The notes: generated by a model not told the origin, from the sequence alone. Shown: positions 1 through 6,531, numbered from the stretch's first letter. The stretch is DNA of 7,255 nt from Planctomycetales bacterium (GCA_027435495.1 DAHZZC010000196.1:1-7255), one strand, 5' to 3'. Translations and numbers: made by a program.

Positions 1-1155
1 GACGACCATCGCCGGCGAACGCTCGTAATGGATCGTGTCGATCTCGTCGAGGGGGATGCGGGCCTTCGGCTCGGGCGGTTTGGGGGGCTCGGCCTTACTG
101 CCTGGGGCCCCTGCGGCCTCCGCCGTTGCCGAGGGCGGCGAGGTGGAGGCCGCCGGCGGTGCGGGTGCGGGCGCCACTGGAGCCGCGGCGACGATCATCA
201 CCGCGCCGCCGGCCGGGGCGACCATCACCGCGCCCGCGGGGAGCGTGGCGGGCGGGGCGCCGGGCGCCGCCATCGGCTGCGGGGCCGGGTTCGGGGCGTT
301 CGGCTGACCGCCCGGCGGCGTCTTCGGCTGGCCGCCGATGATGAGGAGGCCCTTCTTGATCGCGGTCGGCTCGGCGTAGACGACGCGGTCGAAAACCGTC
401 CGGACGATCGGACCCAGGCCATTGATCCGCTCAGCCCGGATCGTCAGGCTTTTCAGGATCACGTCGACCGGCTCGACGCCGTTGCGATTGGTAACAAAGA
501 GCTTCACCGCGGCAACGTCCATCGCCTGCGGGAAGGCCACCTGGCCGAGATATCGCGACTTCCCCGATCGAGCGTCGAGGACCTGATATCGGATGGAATT
601 CCCCTCGCGGTGGAACTCCAGGCGGAACGTCGGGCCCGAGGCGGGGAACGTTCGCCTCGGCGGCTTCGGCGGCTTCGGCGGTGCGCCGCCCATCCCCATC
701 ATCTGCATTTGCATCTGCATTTGCATTTGCATTTGCATCTGGTTGGGGTCGGTCTGCTCCTTCTCGATGGGGCGGTAGACGTCGGCGCCGCTGGGCTCGA
801 TCAGGCGGACGAGGGTCAGGTCGGGCTGGTCGATGTTCTGGAAGGCGATCGCCATTCCGACCGCGGCGCCGTCTTCCTGTGCGGGCTTCGGCAGCTTGCG
901 AAGGACAAAGTCGGCGAGGATGGTGAAGTCGCCACCGAACCGGACCTGCTGGGGCACCTTCCAGCCGGTCTCGGGGAGCCTCGGGTCGAGGACGACGTGC
1001 AGGCCGCCGTCCTCGCGCTGGATCTTCGCCTTTTCGCCGTAGCTTTCGGCGTCGAAGGCGGCCTGGTCGAGGGCCTTCGCGTCGAGGGGGCGCGCGTATT
1101 CGGAGTCGCCGGCGAGGCTCACCAGCCCGATCAAGATCGCCGCCAGACCGTGCAT
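1..1155 (-). CDS. Predicted exported beta-rich protein with (Gln-Met)7 tract, partial (3' end outside window)
   Basis: The frame is open from an ATG at 1155 to the window edge: 385 codons, no stop, so the C-terminus is missing. The start is set by a GGAGGAGAG Shine-Dalgarno sequence a few bases upstream, 40 bases after the stop of the preceding minus-strand gene, which implies co-transcription. Residues 1-15 are a short hydrophobic segment, a weak signal peptide candidate. Residues about 45-250 alternate hydrophobic and polar residues like a beta-sandwich (for example FTILADFVLRKL near 77-88 and VKLFVTNRNG near 217-226). This domain is interrupted by a loop at 131-168 holding the Gln-Met repeat and PPKPPKPP. 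Residues about 276-360 are a low-complexity Pro/Ala linker, followed by IPLDEIDTIHYERSPAM, which looks like the start of a second domain. I do not recognise a precise function. The composition resembles planctomycete secreted proteins with a LamG-like or DUF1583-like fold, but that is inference. Confidence 0.85.
   Translation of the reverse strand, partial: MHGLAAILIGLVSLAGDSEYARPLDAKALDQAAFDAESYGEKAKIQREDGGLHVVLDPRLPETGWKVPQQVRFGGDFTILADFVLRKLPKPAQEDGAAVGMAIAFQNIDQPDLTLVRLIEPSGADVYRPIEKEQTDPNQMQMQMQMQMQMQMMGMGGAPPKPPKPPRRTFPASGPTFRLEFHREGNSIRYQVLDARSGKSRYLGQVAFPQAMDVAAVKLFVTNRNGVEPVDVILKSLTIRAERINGLGPIVRTVFDRVVYAEPTAIKKGLLIIGGQPKTPPGGQPNAPNPAPQPMAAPGAPPATLPAGAVMVAPAGGAVMIVAAAPVAPAPAPPAASTSPPSATAEAAGAPGSKAEPPKPPEPKARIPLDEIDTIHYERSPAMVV
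700..741 (-). repeat. Hexanucleotide tandem repeat encoding (Gln-Met)7
   Basis: There are seven consecutive 6-base units, CATTTG or CATCTG on the plus strand (CAAATG/CAGATG in the coding direction). They encode residues 139-152 of the exported protein as Gln-Met repeated seven times, followed by MGMGG. The units differ only at the third base of the Gln codon. Because the unit is two codons long, gain or loss of units would change protein length without breaking the frame. Confidence 0.9.
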
Positions 1156-1195
1156 CCGCTCTCCTCCCGATCGCGAGAGATCGTTCGTCGACCGC

Positions 1196-3415
1196 TTATG
1201 GCCGGTCCTCGAAGACTTCCTGGGTGCGTGTTTCGCGCGCCTTCTCGGTGGCCTTGAGGATCTGGTTCTGCATCCGGATCACCTCGGCGACCTGGTTGAC
1301 CACATCGACGAAGCTCTCCCACTGCGACATCTGGTCGAGGATTTCCTTCATCTTCGCGACGACCTGGCCGTGGAGTTTCCGCACGGTTTCCTCGCTGGCG
1401 ATGGCCCGGTTTCCCGCGCCCGAGAGGGCCTGAAGGGTGCTTCTCAGCTCGATCATCGGGCCCGCGTTCAGCGCCCGGATCGGGTCGATGATCCCCTGCT
1501 GGAGCAGCCGGTGTGACTTCGGAGAGCCGACCTGGTTGAGCTTCATTTCCTGGAGTGCGTCGGCGATCCGATTGCCGATCTGGTCGAGGTGGCGGGCGGT
1601 CGCCTGGACGACCCGGGTGATCCTCGCGTGGTCTTCGGGTCTCGGCTTGCCGTCGAGAAGAGGGCCCTGCTTTTCGATCGATTCGAGTGCGGCGATGAAC
1701 TTCGTCCGCTCGGAACGCTGGCGGAGGAGGATCTCGTAGAAGAGTTCCTCGGGAGCGACAACCTGCAATTGCAGCGGCGTCGACCGGCCCGTTTGAGGGC
1801 CTCGGGCGCATTGATCGTCGGCCTCGGCGAGGAACCGCAGAAGGGTCCCGGGCGTTGCGGGATCGGTCATCAGCGAGAGTTCGTGTCGCGCCTGGTGGTC
1901 GAGCGGCGGGCGGCCGCTCTCCGAGGCGAGTGGGATCTTCACGGTCTCGTGCTTCGTTTTCGTCTGAGGCGACCTGTCTTTTTCGCCGGCGGTGGTGCGG
2001 TCGAACTGGAGCCGGAGCGCGGCGAGCCCGATGTCGTCCGTCGCGGCGATCGAGAGCGGGATCGTCGCCACAGGCGTGACGTGGACGCCCACCCCCACCG
2101 CGCGCAGGGTCACGCGGGGATCTCGGTCGCGCATCAGACCGATCGAGAGGAATGCCGGCTTCGATTCGAGGCCGGATCTTTTTGAGGTCAGGCCGACTTC
2201 CAGTGTCGTCGCCTCGCGGAGGGTCCAGGCGGTGGCGAACGTCTTGTCATCGACCCTGCGCAGCGGCGGGGCGTTTCCCGACTGGATCTTGAGCCTTGCC
2301 TCGGCGAGCGGCTCGGTCCCGATCAGGGTCATCTCGATCTGGGTATCGGGCAGGAAGACGAGGTGCTGGCGGGGGTCATCGATCGATCGGAATCCCTGGT
2401 TGTTCGCGCCGGGTTCGCGGACGCGGACCTGCGTGGCGGCCAGCGCGGGGCGGTCGAGGCGATCGAGGACGAGCGGGTCGAGCCAGTCGTCGCCGCCGGT
2501 TAGCTCGAAGGTCGAGTTCGAGGCCGACGGTGGGAACTCGAAGCGGAAGTGGCCGGGCTCGGTCTCGACCATCACGGATACGTGGATCTCGCCCGTCTCC
2601 GTCTTCTCTCGGATCGTGACGGATTGAGGGTTGACCAGATGCTCGGGCCTGTGTCGGAGAGCCAGCGGTTTACCGCGTCCGCCGACGAGCCAGCGCCCCC
2701 CCTGCTCCGTGAGCATCGGGAGGTCGGAGCGGACCTCCAGAACGGCCCGTTCGCCCCGCGGAGCGATGATCCGGCCGCGAGCGTCGAGGCCCATCACGCT
2801 CAGATAAGTCTGCTGCGGCCAACGCTCGTTCGAGCCGCGGAGCCAGCGCTCGATGCTCAATCGGGCGGCCTCGGGCGCCATCGCTGCAAACGCTGCCGGA
2901 ACGATCAGCGCCAGGACCAGCGCCGAGGCGTGCGCGACGGTCCGTCGGCGGTTCCAGAGGCGTCGCCAGTCGGAAGCCGCCAGTGCCTCGGAGGCCCTCC
3001 GGACGGCCAGGCGCACCATCGCCGGTGAGACGGTCGAGCCGGGCTGATCGAGCAGCATCGGAAGCTGCAAAACATCGGCGATCATCTGGCCGGTCCCGGG
3101 TCGGAACTGGTCGAGGGTCATCGCCAGCGCCAGCTCGTCGAGACCGGCCGATCGCCAGCGTCGATACGCCCGGACGCCCAGGAACGCGACGAGCCCGGTC
3201 GCCGCGATCGCGAGCAGGACAAATCGCGCCGGGCGGTCGAGCCGGAGCCACCAGTCGAGGAGGATCAGGACGGCGGCCGTCGCGACGACCGTCAGGGCAG
3301 CGTCGACGGCGAGTTCGAGCGCGAGCTGCCCGGTCAGCCGCCTTCGTATCCGCGCCAGATCGGCACGCAGGGCCCGCTGCTCTTCCCGGAGCGACTCGAT
3401 CGTCGGCAGTTCCAT
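1196..3415 (-). CDS. Three-helix membrane protein with large extracytoplasmic and helical C-terminal region (DUF4175-like)
   Basis: The protein has 739 residues. An N-terminal amphipathic helix (1-30, rich in Glu and Arg) is followed by two hydrophobic segments (about 33-54 and 63-82), a short basic turn, and a third segment (about 160-181). The body from about 200 to 550 looks beta-rich and extracytoplasmic. The last 184 residues (556-739, starting EELFYEILLRQ) are helical and coiled-coil-like. This layout matches DUF4175/TIGR02302-type proteins, which in planctomycetes often accompany MoxR and VWA genes; none of those lie in this window. The frame extends 49 codons upstream to 3562, but that stretch is Arg-rich and overlaps the toxin-antitoxin promoter region, so MELPTIESLREEQ at 3415 is preferred. 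No clear Shine-Dalgarno precedes it, leaving the start uncertain. The secreted-protein gene follows after 40 bases. The molecular function is unknown, with cell-envelope assembly a guess. Confidence 0.85.
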   Translation of the reverse strand: MELPTIESLREEQRALRADLARIRRRLTGQLALELAVDAALTVVATAAVLILLDWWLRLDRPARFVLLAIAATGLVAFLGVRAYRRWRSAGLDELALAMTLDQFRPGTGQMIADVLQLPMLLDQPGSTVSPAMVRLAVRRASEALAASDWRRLWNRRRTVAHASALVLALIVPAAFAAMAPEAARLSIERWLRGSNERWPQQTYLSVMGLDARGRIIAPRGERAVLEVRSDLPMLTEQGGRWLVGGRGKPLALRHRPEHLVNPQSVTIREKTETGEIHVSVMVETEPGHFRFEFPPSASNSTFELTGGDDWLDPLVLDRLDRPALAATQVRVREPGANNQGFRSIDDPRQHLVFLPDTQIEMTLIGTEPLAEARLKIQSGNAPPLRRVDDKTFATAWTLREATTLEVGLTSKRSGLESKPAFLSIGLMRDRDPRVTLRAVGVGVHVTPVATIPLSIAATDDIGLAALRLQFDRTTAGEKDRSPQTKTKHETVKIPLASESGRPPLDHQARHELSLMTDPATPGTLLRFLAEADDQCARGPQTGRSTPLQLQVVAPEELFYEILLRQRSERTKFIAALESIEKQGPLLDGKPRPEDHARITRVVQATARHLDQIGNRIADALQEMKLNQVGSPKSHRLLQQGIIDPIRALNAGPMIELRSTLQALSGAGNRAIASEETVRKLHGQVVAKMKEILDQMSQWESFVDVVNQVAEVIRMQNQILKATEKARETRTQEVFEDRP

Positions 3416-3474
3416 CGCGGTGGACACGATTGTGGGCCTCGCGGATGTCTCGTCTCCGAACGAACGCGGCGATG

Positions 3475-3480
3475 ATTCTA
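3475..3480 (-). promoter_or_regulatory. Candidate -10 element TAGAAT for the minus-strand operon
   Basis: On the minus strand GGTTAGAATC lies about 60 bases upstream of the chosen ATG at 3415. TAGAAT matches 5 of 6 positions of the sigma-70 -10 consensus, and no good -35 is seen at the usual distance. The same hexamer occurs at 7240-7245 on the plus strand. If used, it supports 3415 over the upstream start at 3562, because transcription would begin downstream of 3562. Confidence 0.3.
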
Positions 3481-3548
3481 ACCTCCGACGAACGTCGACG
3501 CGACCCCGTACATCCGTCCGAAGGCAAATTCCGGGCGGCCGGCCCGCG

Positions 3549-3577
3549 TTGACCGGGTGCATGCGATCGGAAATACT
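3549..3577 (+). promoter_or_regulatory. Candidate sigma-70 promoter of the toxin-antitoxin operon
   Basis: TTGACC (3549-3554, 5 of 6 matches to the -35 consensus) is separated by 17 bases from AATACT (3572-3577, 4 of 6 matches to the -10). Transcription would begin near 3584, giving a leader of roughly 55 bases before the antitoxin ATG at 3640. The spacer contains GCATGC, a small palindrome that could serve the antitoxin for autoregulation. The operator role is inference. Confidence 0.45.
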
Positions 3578-3639
3578 TGTTTCAATGGGGCTGCGGCGGA
3601 TTGCGGTCGAAATCGGAGAGCTACCGAGGAGGTCCCGTC

Positions 3640-4035
3640 ATGTCGAATCATCCCGAGATCGATCGAGCGGCGGAGGCGGCCGGGTCAGCTCCGATCGGGG
3701 GCGAGACGAGCGGCCCCCGGCTGGTCCACGAAGAGGGGATCGCCTACGTCGAGGGGTGCGACGTGCCGATCTGGCGGCTGGAGATGGTCCGACGGGCCGG
3801 CCGCAGCCCGGCTGCGCTGATGAAGGTCTTCCCTGTGCTGACGCCCGAGGCCCTCGACCTGGCCGCCGCCTACGCCCGGCAGCACCCGGACGAGATCGAC
3901 GCCAGGATTCGTGAGTGCGGGCCGATGGAGGTTTCCGCCGAGGATGAGGGCGAGGACGACGAGGCCGAGATCCGGGCCGACCTGGATGGGATATTCGAGG
4001 AGTTTGGCGAGGTCTTCCGGCGGCTCGCCCAATGA
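3640..4035 (+). CDS. DUF433-type antitoxin
   Basis: The protein has 131 residues. The ATG at 3640 is fixed by GAGGAGGT six bases upstream; the in-frame ATG at 3577 has no such site and sits on the -10 element. Residues about 27-93 match the DUF433 pattern: a short beta hairpin (GIAYVEGCDVPIWRLEMV), a helix with the typical RAGRSPAALMK segment, then FPVLTPEALDLAAAYARQHPDEID. DUF433 proteins are known as antitoxins, usually of PIN-like or DUF5615 toxins, and their fold is thought to bind DNA. Here the domain carries an N-terminal extension of about 26 residues and a highly acidic C-terminal tail (residues 96-111) that ends in an amphipathic helix (DLDGIFEEFGEVFRRLAQ). That tail is the likely toxin-binding part. 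The stop overlaps the toxin start (ATGA), the expected antitoxin-first order. The antitoxin role is inferred from domain and context. Confidence 0.85.
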   Translation: MSNHPEIDRAAEAAGSAPIGGETSGPRLVHEEGIAYVEGCDVPIWRLEMVRRAGRSPAALMKVFPVLTPEALDLAAAYARQHPDEIDARIRECGPMEVSAEDEGEDDEAEIRADLDGIFEEFGEVFRRLAQ

Positions 4036-4469
4036 AATATTTGAGCCTCAAGACAGTCCTGATGATCCACGAGCGGTCGCTTGAGAACTACGGTGGCGAT
4101 CCGGGCGTGCGCGATCGAGGCTTGCTCGAATCGGCAGTGGCGCAGCCGCGCGCTCGGTTCGGCGGTGGCGACCTCTACCCGAGCCTCGCGGAGAAGGCCG
4201 CCGCGCTGGCGTTCTCGCTGGTGAAGAACCACCCTTTCTTCGACGGCAACAAGCGGGCCGGCTACGGGGCCATGTTGATGTTCCTCAGCCGAAACGTCCA
4301 TACGATCGACGCACCAATCGACGAGCACGAGGCTGTCTTCGTCCGACTGGCCGCGGGCGAGATCGACCGCGAGGAGTTCCAGGACTGGCTCGAATTGGTC
4401 ATCGTCCGGAAAGGCGCGCCGAGGTCGAGGCGATCCCGGCCGCCGGAGGGCCCGCACGGGTCGGAGTGA
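4032..4469 (+). CDS. doc: Doc (death-on-curing) family toxin, Fic fold
   Basis: The protein has 145 residues and the complete Doc motif HPFFDGNKRAG at 67-77. His67, Asp71, Asn73, Lys74 and Arg75 sit where phage P1 Doc has its catalytic and nucleotide-binding residues. The second Arg of AMP-transferring Fic enzymes (GNGRxxR) is absent, as in Doc. P1 Doc phosphorylates elongation factor EF-Tu and stops translation, and the same reaction is inferred here. The N-terminal part (IHERSLENYGGDPGVRDRGLLESAVAQP) is typical of the family and precedes the ALAFSLVKNHPF helix. P1 Doc has 126 residues; this protein adds a basic C-terminal tail of about 19 residues (RSRRSRPPEG). The gene is translationally coupled to the DUF433 gene through the ATGA overlap and is the last gene of the operon. 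Confidence 0.9.
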   Translation: MKYLSLKTVLMIHERSLENYGGDPGVRDRGLLESAVAQPRARFGGGDLYPSLAEKAAALAFSLVKNHPFFDGNKRAGYGAMLMFLSRNVHTIDAPIDEHEAVFVRLAAGEIDREEFQDWLELVIVRKGAPRSRRSRPPEGPHGSE

Positions 4470-4999
4470 GCCCATCCGATTTCCGCGGCACGATCGGAAG
4501 CCAGGCCGATCGGGAACGGCAGCTCACCGTTGCCGTGTGGAAAAAAAATCAACCCGCGATACTGGTTGCAGGGTGGCGAGTTCATTCTCTCATAGTCAAG
4601 CTCCCGAAGGTCGCTCCGATGTAGGAGGAGGGGTACGTGAGAGGTTTTGTGAAGCAAAGCTGCTTCCCGGGTGGGCAAGGTTCCGCCTGTGTTGCCTGGT
4701 TCCCTCCAACCGCGGTGGATGGGTCTCGATCGATCTGGACTCCTGGTCCCGAGATGCAGGACCATGGATCTGGCCGGTCTGCCTGACTTCTCGTCGCAAG
4801 GCGCGATATCCGGGCTGCTCGCGCTCGTTTTCCTGGAGCGTGGTCGAGGCCAGCAGCCCTGACTCGGGTGTCCCGGCCATCGCCAAGAAAGATGGAGTGG
4901 GAATGAACGGCGGTTGTTTCCGGAAAGATTGGCGGTTCGTGGATGGTCGCGAGTGATCGCGGCCTGGGTCGCCTCTATTCGCTCGGAGAAGAATTCCCA
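4470..4999. other. 530-base intergenic stretch without a convincing gene
   Basis: Reading frames exist here on both strands, but none shows a recognisable domain, sensible composition or a matching start site. Visible items are an inverted repeat at 4491-4512, a run of eight A at 4541-4548, and a strong Shine-Dalgarno-like AGGAGG at 4623-4628. Eight bases after the latter, a GTG at 4637 opens a 49-codon frame of no recognisable content. The start of the sulfotransferase is preceded by GGAGAAG at 4985-4991. Base composition is somewhat less GC-biased than in the genes. It may hold a decayed gene or regulatory leader, but I cannot identify one. Confidence 0.6.
4491..4512 (+). terminator. Hairpin after the toxin gene, possible transcript end
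   Basis: CGATCGG at 4491-4497 and CCGATCG at 4506-4512 form a perfect 7-bp stem with an 8-base loop, 21 bases after the toxin stop. No T tract follows, so this is not a standard intrinsic terminator. CGATCG is also a frequent word in this sequence, which lowers the weight of the match. Confidence 0.25.
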
Positions 5000-6031
5000 A
5001 TGACCTTCCTAGCGATGCTGCCCCAATCGTTTGGCTGCTCGACCTCGGCCACTTCCAGCGACGACGAGGCTCGGTGCGATCGGACCGGCGACCTGCTCAA
5101 ACGGCCCGTCTTCCTCGTCGGGTCTGAGTGCTCTGGGACCACATTATTGCGGTTGATGCTCGACCATCACCCGCGGATCGCCTTCTTCTTCGAGTTTCAG
5201 TATTCGGTCGCGAAGATGCCGGAGCGGACCGGCTGGCCCGACCTGACCGAGTACTGCGATTATCTCGAAGGGGATCGGATCTTCCGGGCAGCGCGGCTGA
5301 GCGTGGACCCCACTCTGGATTATCCCCACCTGATCGACAGCTTCCTGCGCCAGAAACGGGATCGCGACCACAAGGATGTGGTCGGCGCGGTGGTCCATTA
5401 CGACTATGACCGCCTGCTCCGGATCTGGCCCGATGCCCGGTTCCTCCACATCATTCGCGACGGTCGCGACGTCGCGCAGTCGGCGATGGCCCACGGTTGG
5501 GGGGGCAACCTCTACTCGGCCGCGTACAAGTGGCTCGACGCCGAGGAACTCTGGTCACGGTTCTCCGCGGAGCTCCCGCCGGATCGCTATCATGAAGTCC
5601 GGTATGAGGATCTGGTGCGCTTTCCCGAGGAAGTCCTCGACAGGATCTGCGAGTTCATCGGTGTTCCTTACGATCGGGCGATGTTCGACTACATTCACGA
5701 CTCGACCTTTTCAGCGCCCTCGCCAGCGAGGCTCGACAAGTGGCGGACGGCCCTTTCGCCGTACGAGTTGCAACTGGCCGAAGCCCGCATGGGGGATATG
5801 CTCGTGGCCCGCGGGTATCCGCTCAGCGGTTTACCCCGGCTGAAGATCACCCCCACGCTGCGGCGGAGGCTCTGGCTCCAGAACCGGATGGCGTGTAGCT
5901 CATTCCGCCGACGGAGGTACGGGATCCTCCTCTGGATGGCCAAGTTGTTCTCCAGCCGGTTGCCCCTCCGCTCGCTCGACCGAGCCCTGCAGCGCCGGAT
6001 CGACAAGGTCGACGAGCGCTTTCTCAAATGA
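5000..6031 (+). CDS. PAPS-dependent sulfotransferase (Sulfotransfer_3-like)
   Basis: The protein has 343 residues. The ATG at 5000 follows GGAGAAG at 4985-4991; an upstream in-frame ATG at 4943 lacks such a site. The PAPS-binding 5'-phosphosulfate loop is at 37-58 (VFLVGSECSGTTLLRLML, then DHHP). The 3'-phosphate motif is at 148-161 (FLHIIRDGRDVAQS), with Arg153 and Ser161 spaced eight residues apart as in the family. VRYEDL at 200-205 and the LDKWRTALSPYEL segment near 245-257 are further family hallmarks. The enzyme should move sulfate from PAPS to a hydroxyl or amine of an unknown acceptor, perhaps a glycan. Cys44 stands where most members have Lys or Arg just before SGTT. The C-terminal 60 residues are unusually basic with hydrophobic patches (LWLQNRMACSSFRRRR), possibly touching a membrane. 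The gene stands alone, so context gives no substrate. Confidence 0.85.
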   Translation: MTFLAMLPQSFGCSTSATSSDDEARCDRTGDLLKRPVFLVGSECSGTTLLRLMLDHHPRIAFFFEFQYSVAKMPERTGWPDLTEYCDYLEGDRIFRAARLSVDPTLDYPHLIDSFLRQKRDRDHKDVVGAVVHYDYDRLLRIWPDARFLHIIRDGRDVAQSAMAHGWGGNLYSAAYKWLDAEELWSRFSAELPPDRYHEVRYEDLVRFPEEVLDRICEFIGVPYDRAMFDYIHDSTFSAPSPARLDKWRTALSPYELQLAEARMGDMLVARGYPLSGLPRLKITPTLRRRLWLQNRMACSSFRRRRYGILLWMAKLFSSRLPLRSLDRALQRRIDKVDERFLK

Positions 6032-6073
6032 GGCCAGACGCGTCCGTCACCTCTCATGTCGACGCTCTCCGGT

Positions 6074-6089
6074 CCCGCGAAGTCGCGGG
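6074..6089 (+). terminator. GC-rich hairpin downstream of the sulfotransferase
   Basis: CCCGCG and CGCGGG form a perfect 6-bp stem around AAGT, 42 bases after the sulfotransferase stop. No T run follows, so factor-independent termination is doubtful. Two more small hairpins follow: AGAAC/GTTCT at 6103-6117 and GAATCCC/GGGATTC at 6154-6169. The stretch 6032-6198 therefore holds structured RNA potential but no gene. Confidence 0.3.
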
Positions 6090-6198
6090 CCAATAGACGA
6101 GGAGAACCTCGAGTTCTTCCGAAACCTCGACCCCGGCCGGCGCGGGAGCTTGTGAATCCCTTGGGATTCCACTTGCCCCGCCGCCAGCCCACATGATA

Positions 6199-6223
6199 AA
6201 TTCTGTATCTTGAATACAGGATT
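6199..6223 (+). promoter_or_regulatory. AT-rich palindrome, likely operator of the Rrf2-like regulator
   Basis: Arms AATTCTGTAT and ATACAGGATT flank a CTTGA centre. The ten base pairs are perfect apart from one G-T position in RNA terms. The element is an AT-rich island in GC-rich DNA, ends 13 bases before the regulator-like ATG at 6237, and has GATAAA (6195-6200), a possible -10, at its left border. Rrf2 regulators often control themselves from such palindromes. Assignment of this site to that protein is inference from position. It could also form a small hairpin in the transcript. Confidence 0.5.
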
Positions 6224-6236
6224 TGGGCGGGGAGAC

Positions 6237-6511
6237 ATGCGGCTCTCGTTGCCGAAGGATGACTCGCTGCGGCCCTTGCTGTACCTGGCGAGGCGGATCA
6301 GGCGAGCGGCGGTGTCGGATGTCTCGGTTTTTCATGGGATCTCGGGTCGCTCGACCCCGTGACCCTGCAAAGCCTGCTTTCGGAACTACTCGAACTCTCG
6401 ATTCTTCAGAACGGATCCGGGGCATCGCATTGCGGGCAACCCGGAGGGTTCGTCGTGCGCGCCTTGGGGAGGTTCGCGACCCCGGGCGCTGGTTTCTCCT
6501 CTCTCGCATGA
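6237..6511 (+). pseudogene. Frameshifted and short Rrf2-like winged-helix regulator
   Basis: The first part (6237-6362, 41 residues) begins MRLSLPKDDSLRPLLYLARR, closely resembling the Rrf2 N-terminus (MRLS...YALRALLYLA), and continues VSDVSVFHGIS like the helix-turn-helix. It then hits a TGA at 6360. In the -1 frame from about 6341 the sequence reads GSLDPVTLQSLLSELLELSI, then QPGGFVVRA, like the recognition helix and the GG-containing wing. One extra G in the GGG at 6344-6346 would join both parts into a 91-residue protein ending at 6511. Intact Rrf2 proteins have about 130-150 residues, so the dimerisation helix and the three Fe-S cysteines would still be missing; the only Cys is in the wing. 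The start has GGGGAG only two bases upstream. It could be a decayed gene or a sequencing error at a short hairpin. Identity is by eye, so confidence is moderate. Confidence 0.5.
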
Positions 6512-6531
6512 CCATCGGAGCAAGCTCGAAG

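Noticed and set aside
28..1257. Plus-strand 409-codon frame opposite the exported protein gene
   Set aside because: It has no proper ribosome-binding site or domain, is full of Arg, His and Leu runs, and mirrors codon by codon the better supported minus-strand gene.
3416..3562. 49-codon upstream extension of the DUF4175-like protein
   Set aside because: It is Arg-rich with no family-like content, reaches into the toxin-antitoxin promoter and lies upstream of the candidate -10; a start at 3415 gives a normal N-terminus.
4516..4548. Hairpin ACGGCA/TGCCGT followed by eight A as a terminator
   Set aside because: On the plus strand the run is A, not T. On the minus strand the T run precedes the hairpin instead of following it.
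4596..5000. Minus-strand 134-codon frame in the intergenic gap
   Set aside because: There is no recognisable motif, the composition is Arg/Ser/Pro-rich as in noncoding high-GC frames, and it covers the sulfotransferase ribosome-binding site.
6328..6362. Programmed -1 frameshift (TTTTT slip with a downstream hairpin) in the Rrf2-like gene
   Set aside because: Slipping at the T run would replace the well-matching HGIS helix residues with SWDL, and the GTT codon would re-pair poorly. A single lost G further on explains the data better.
6223..6507. N-terminal extension of the haem protein to an ATG at 6223
   Set aside because: It would bury the signal peptide behind about 100 Arg/Cys-rich residues, begins inside the palindrome, and runs through the regulator remnant in another frame.
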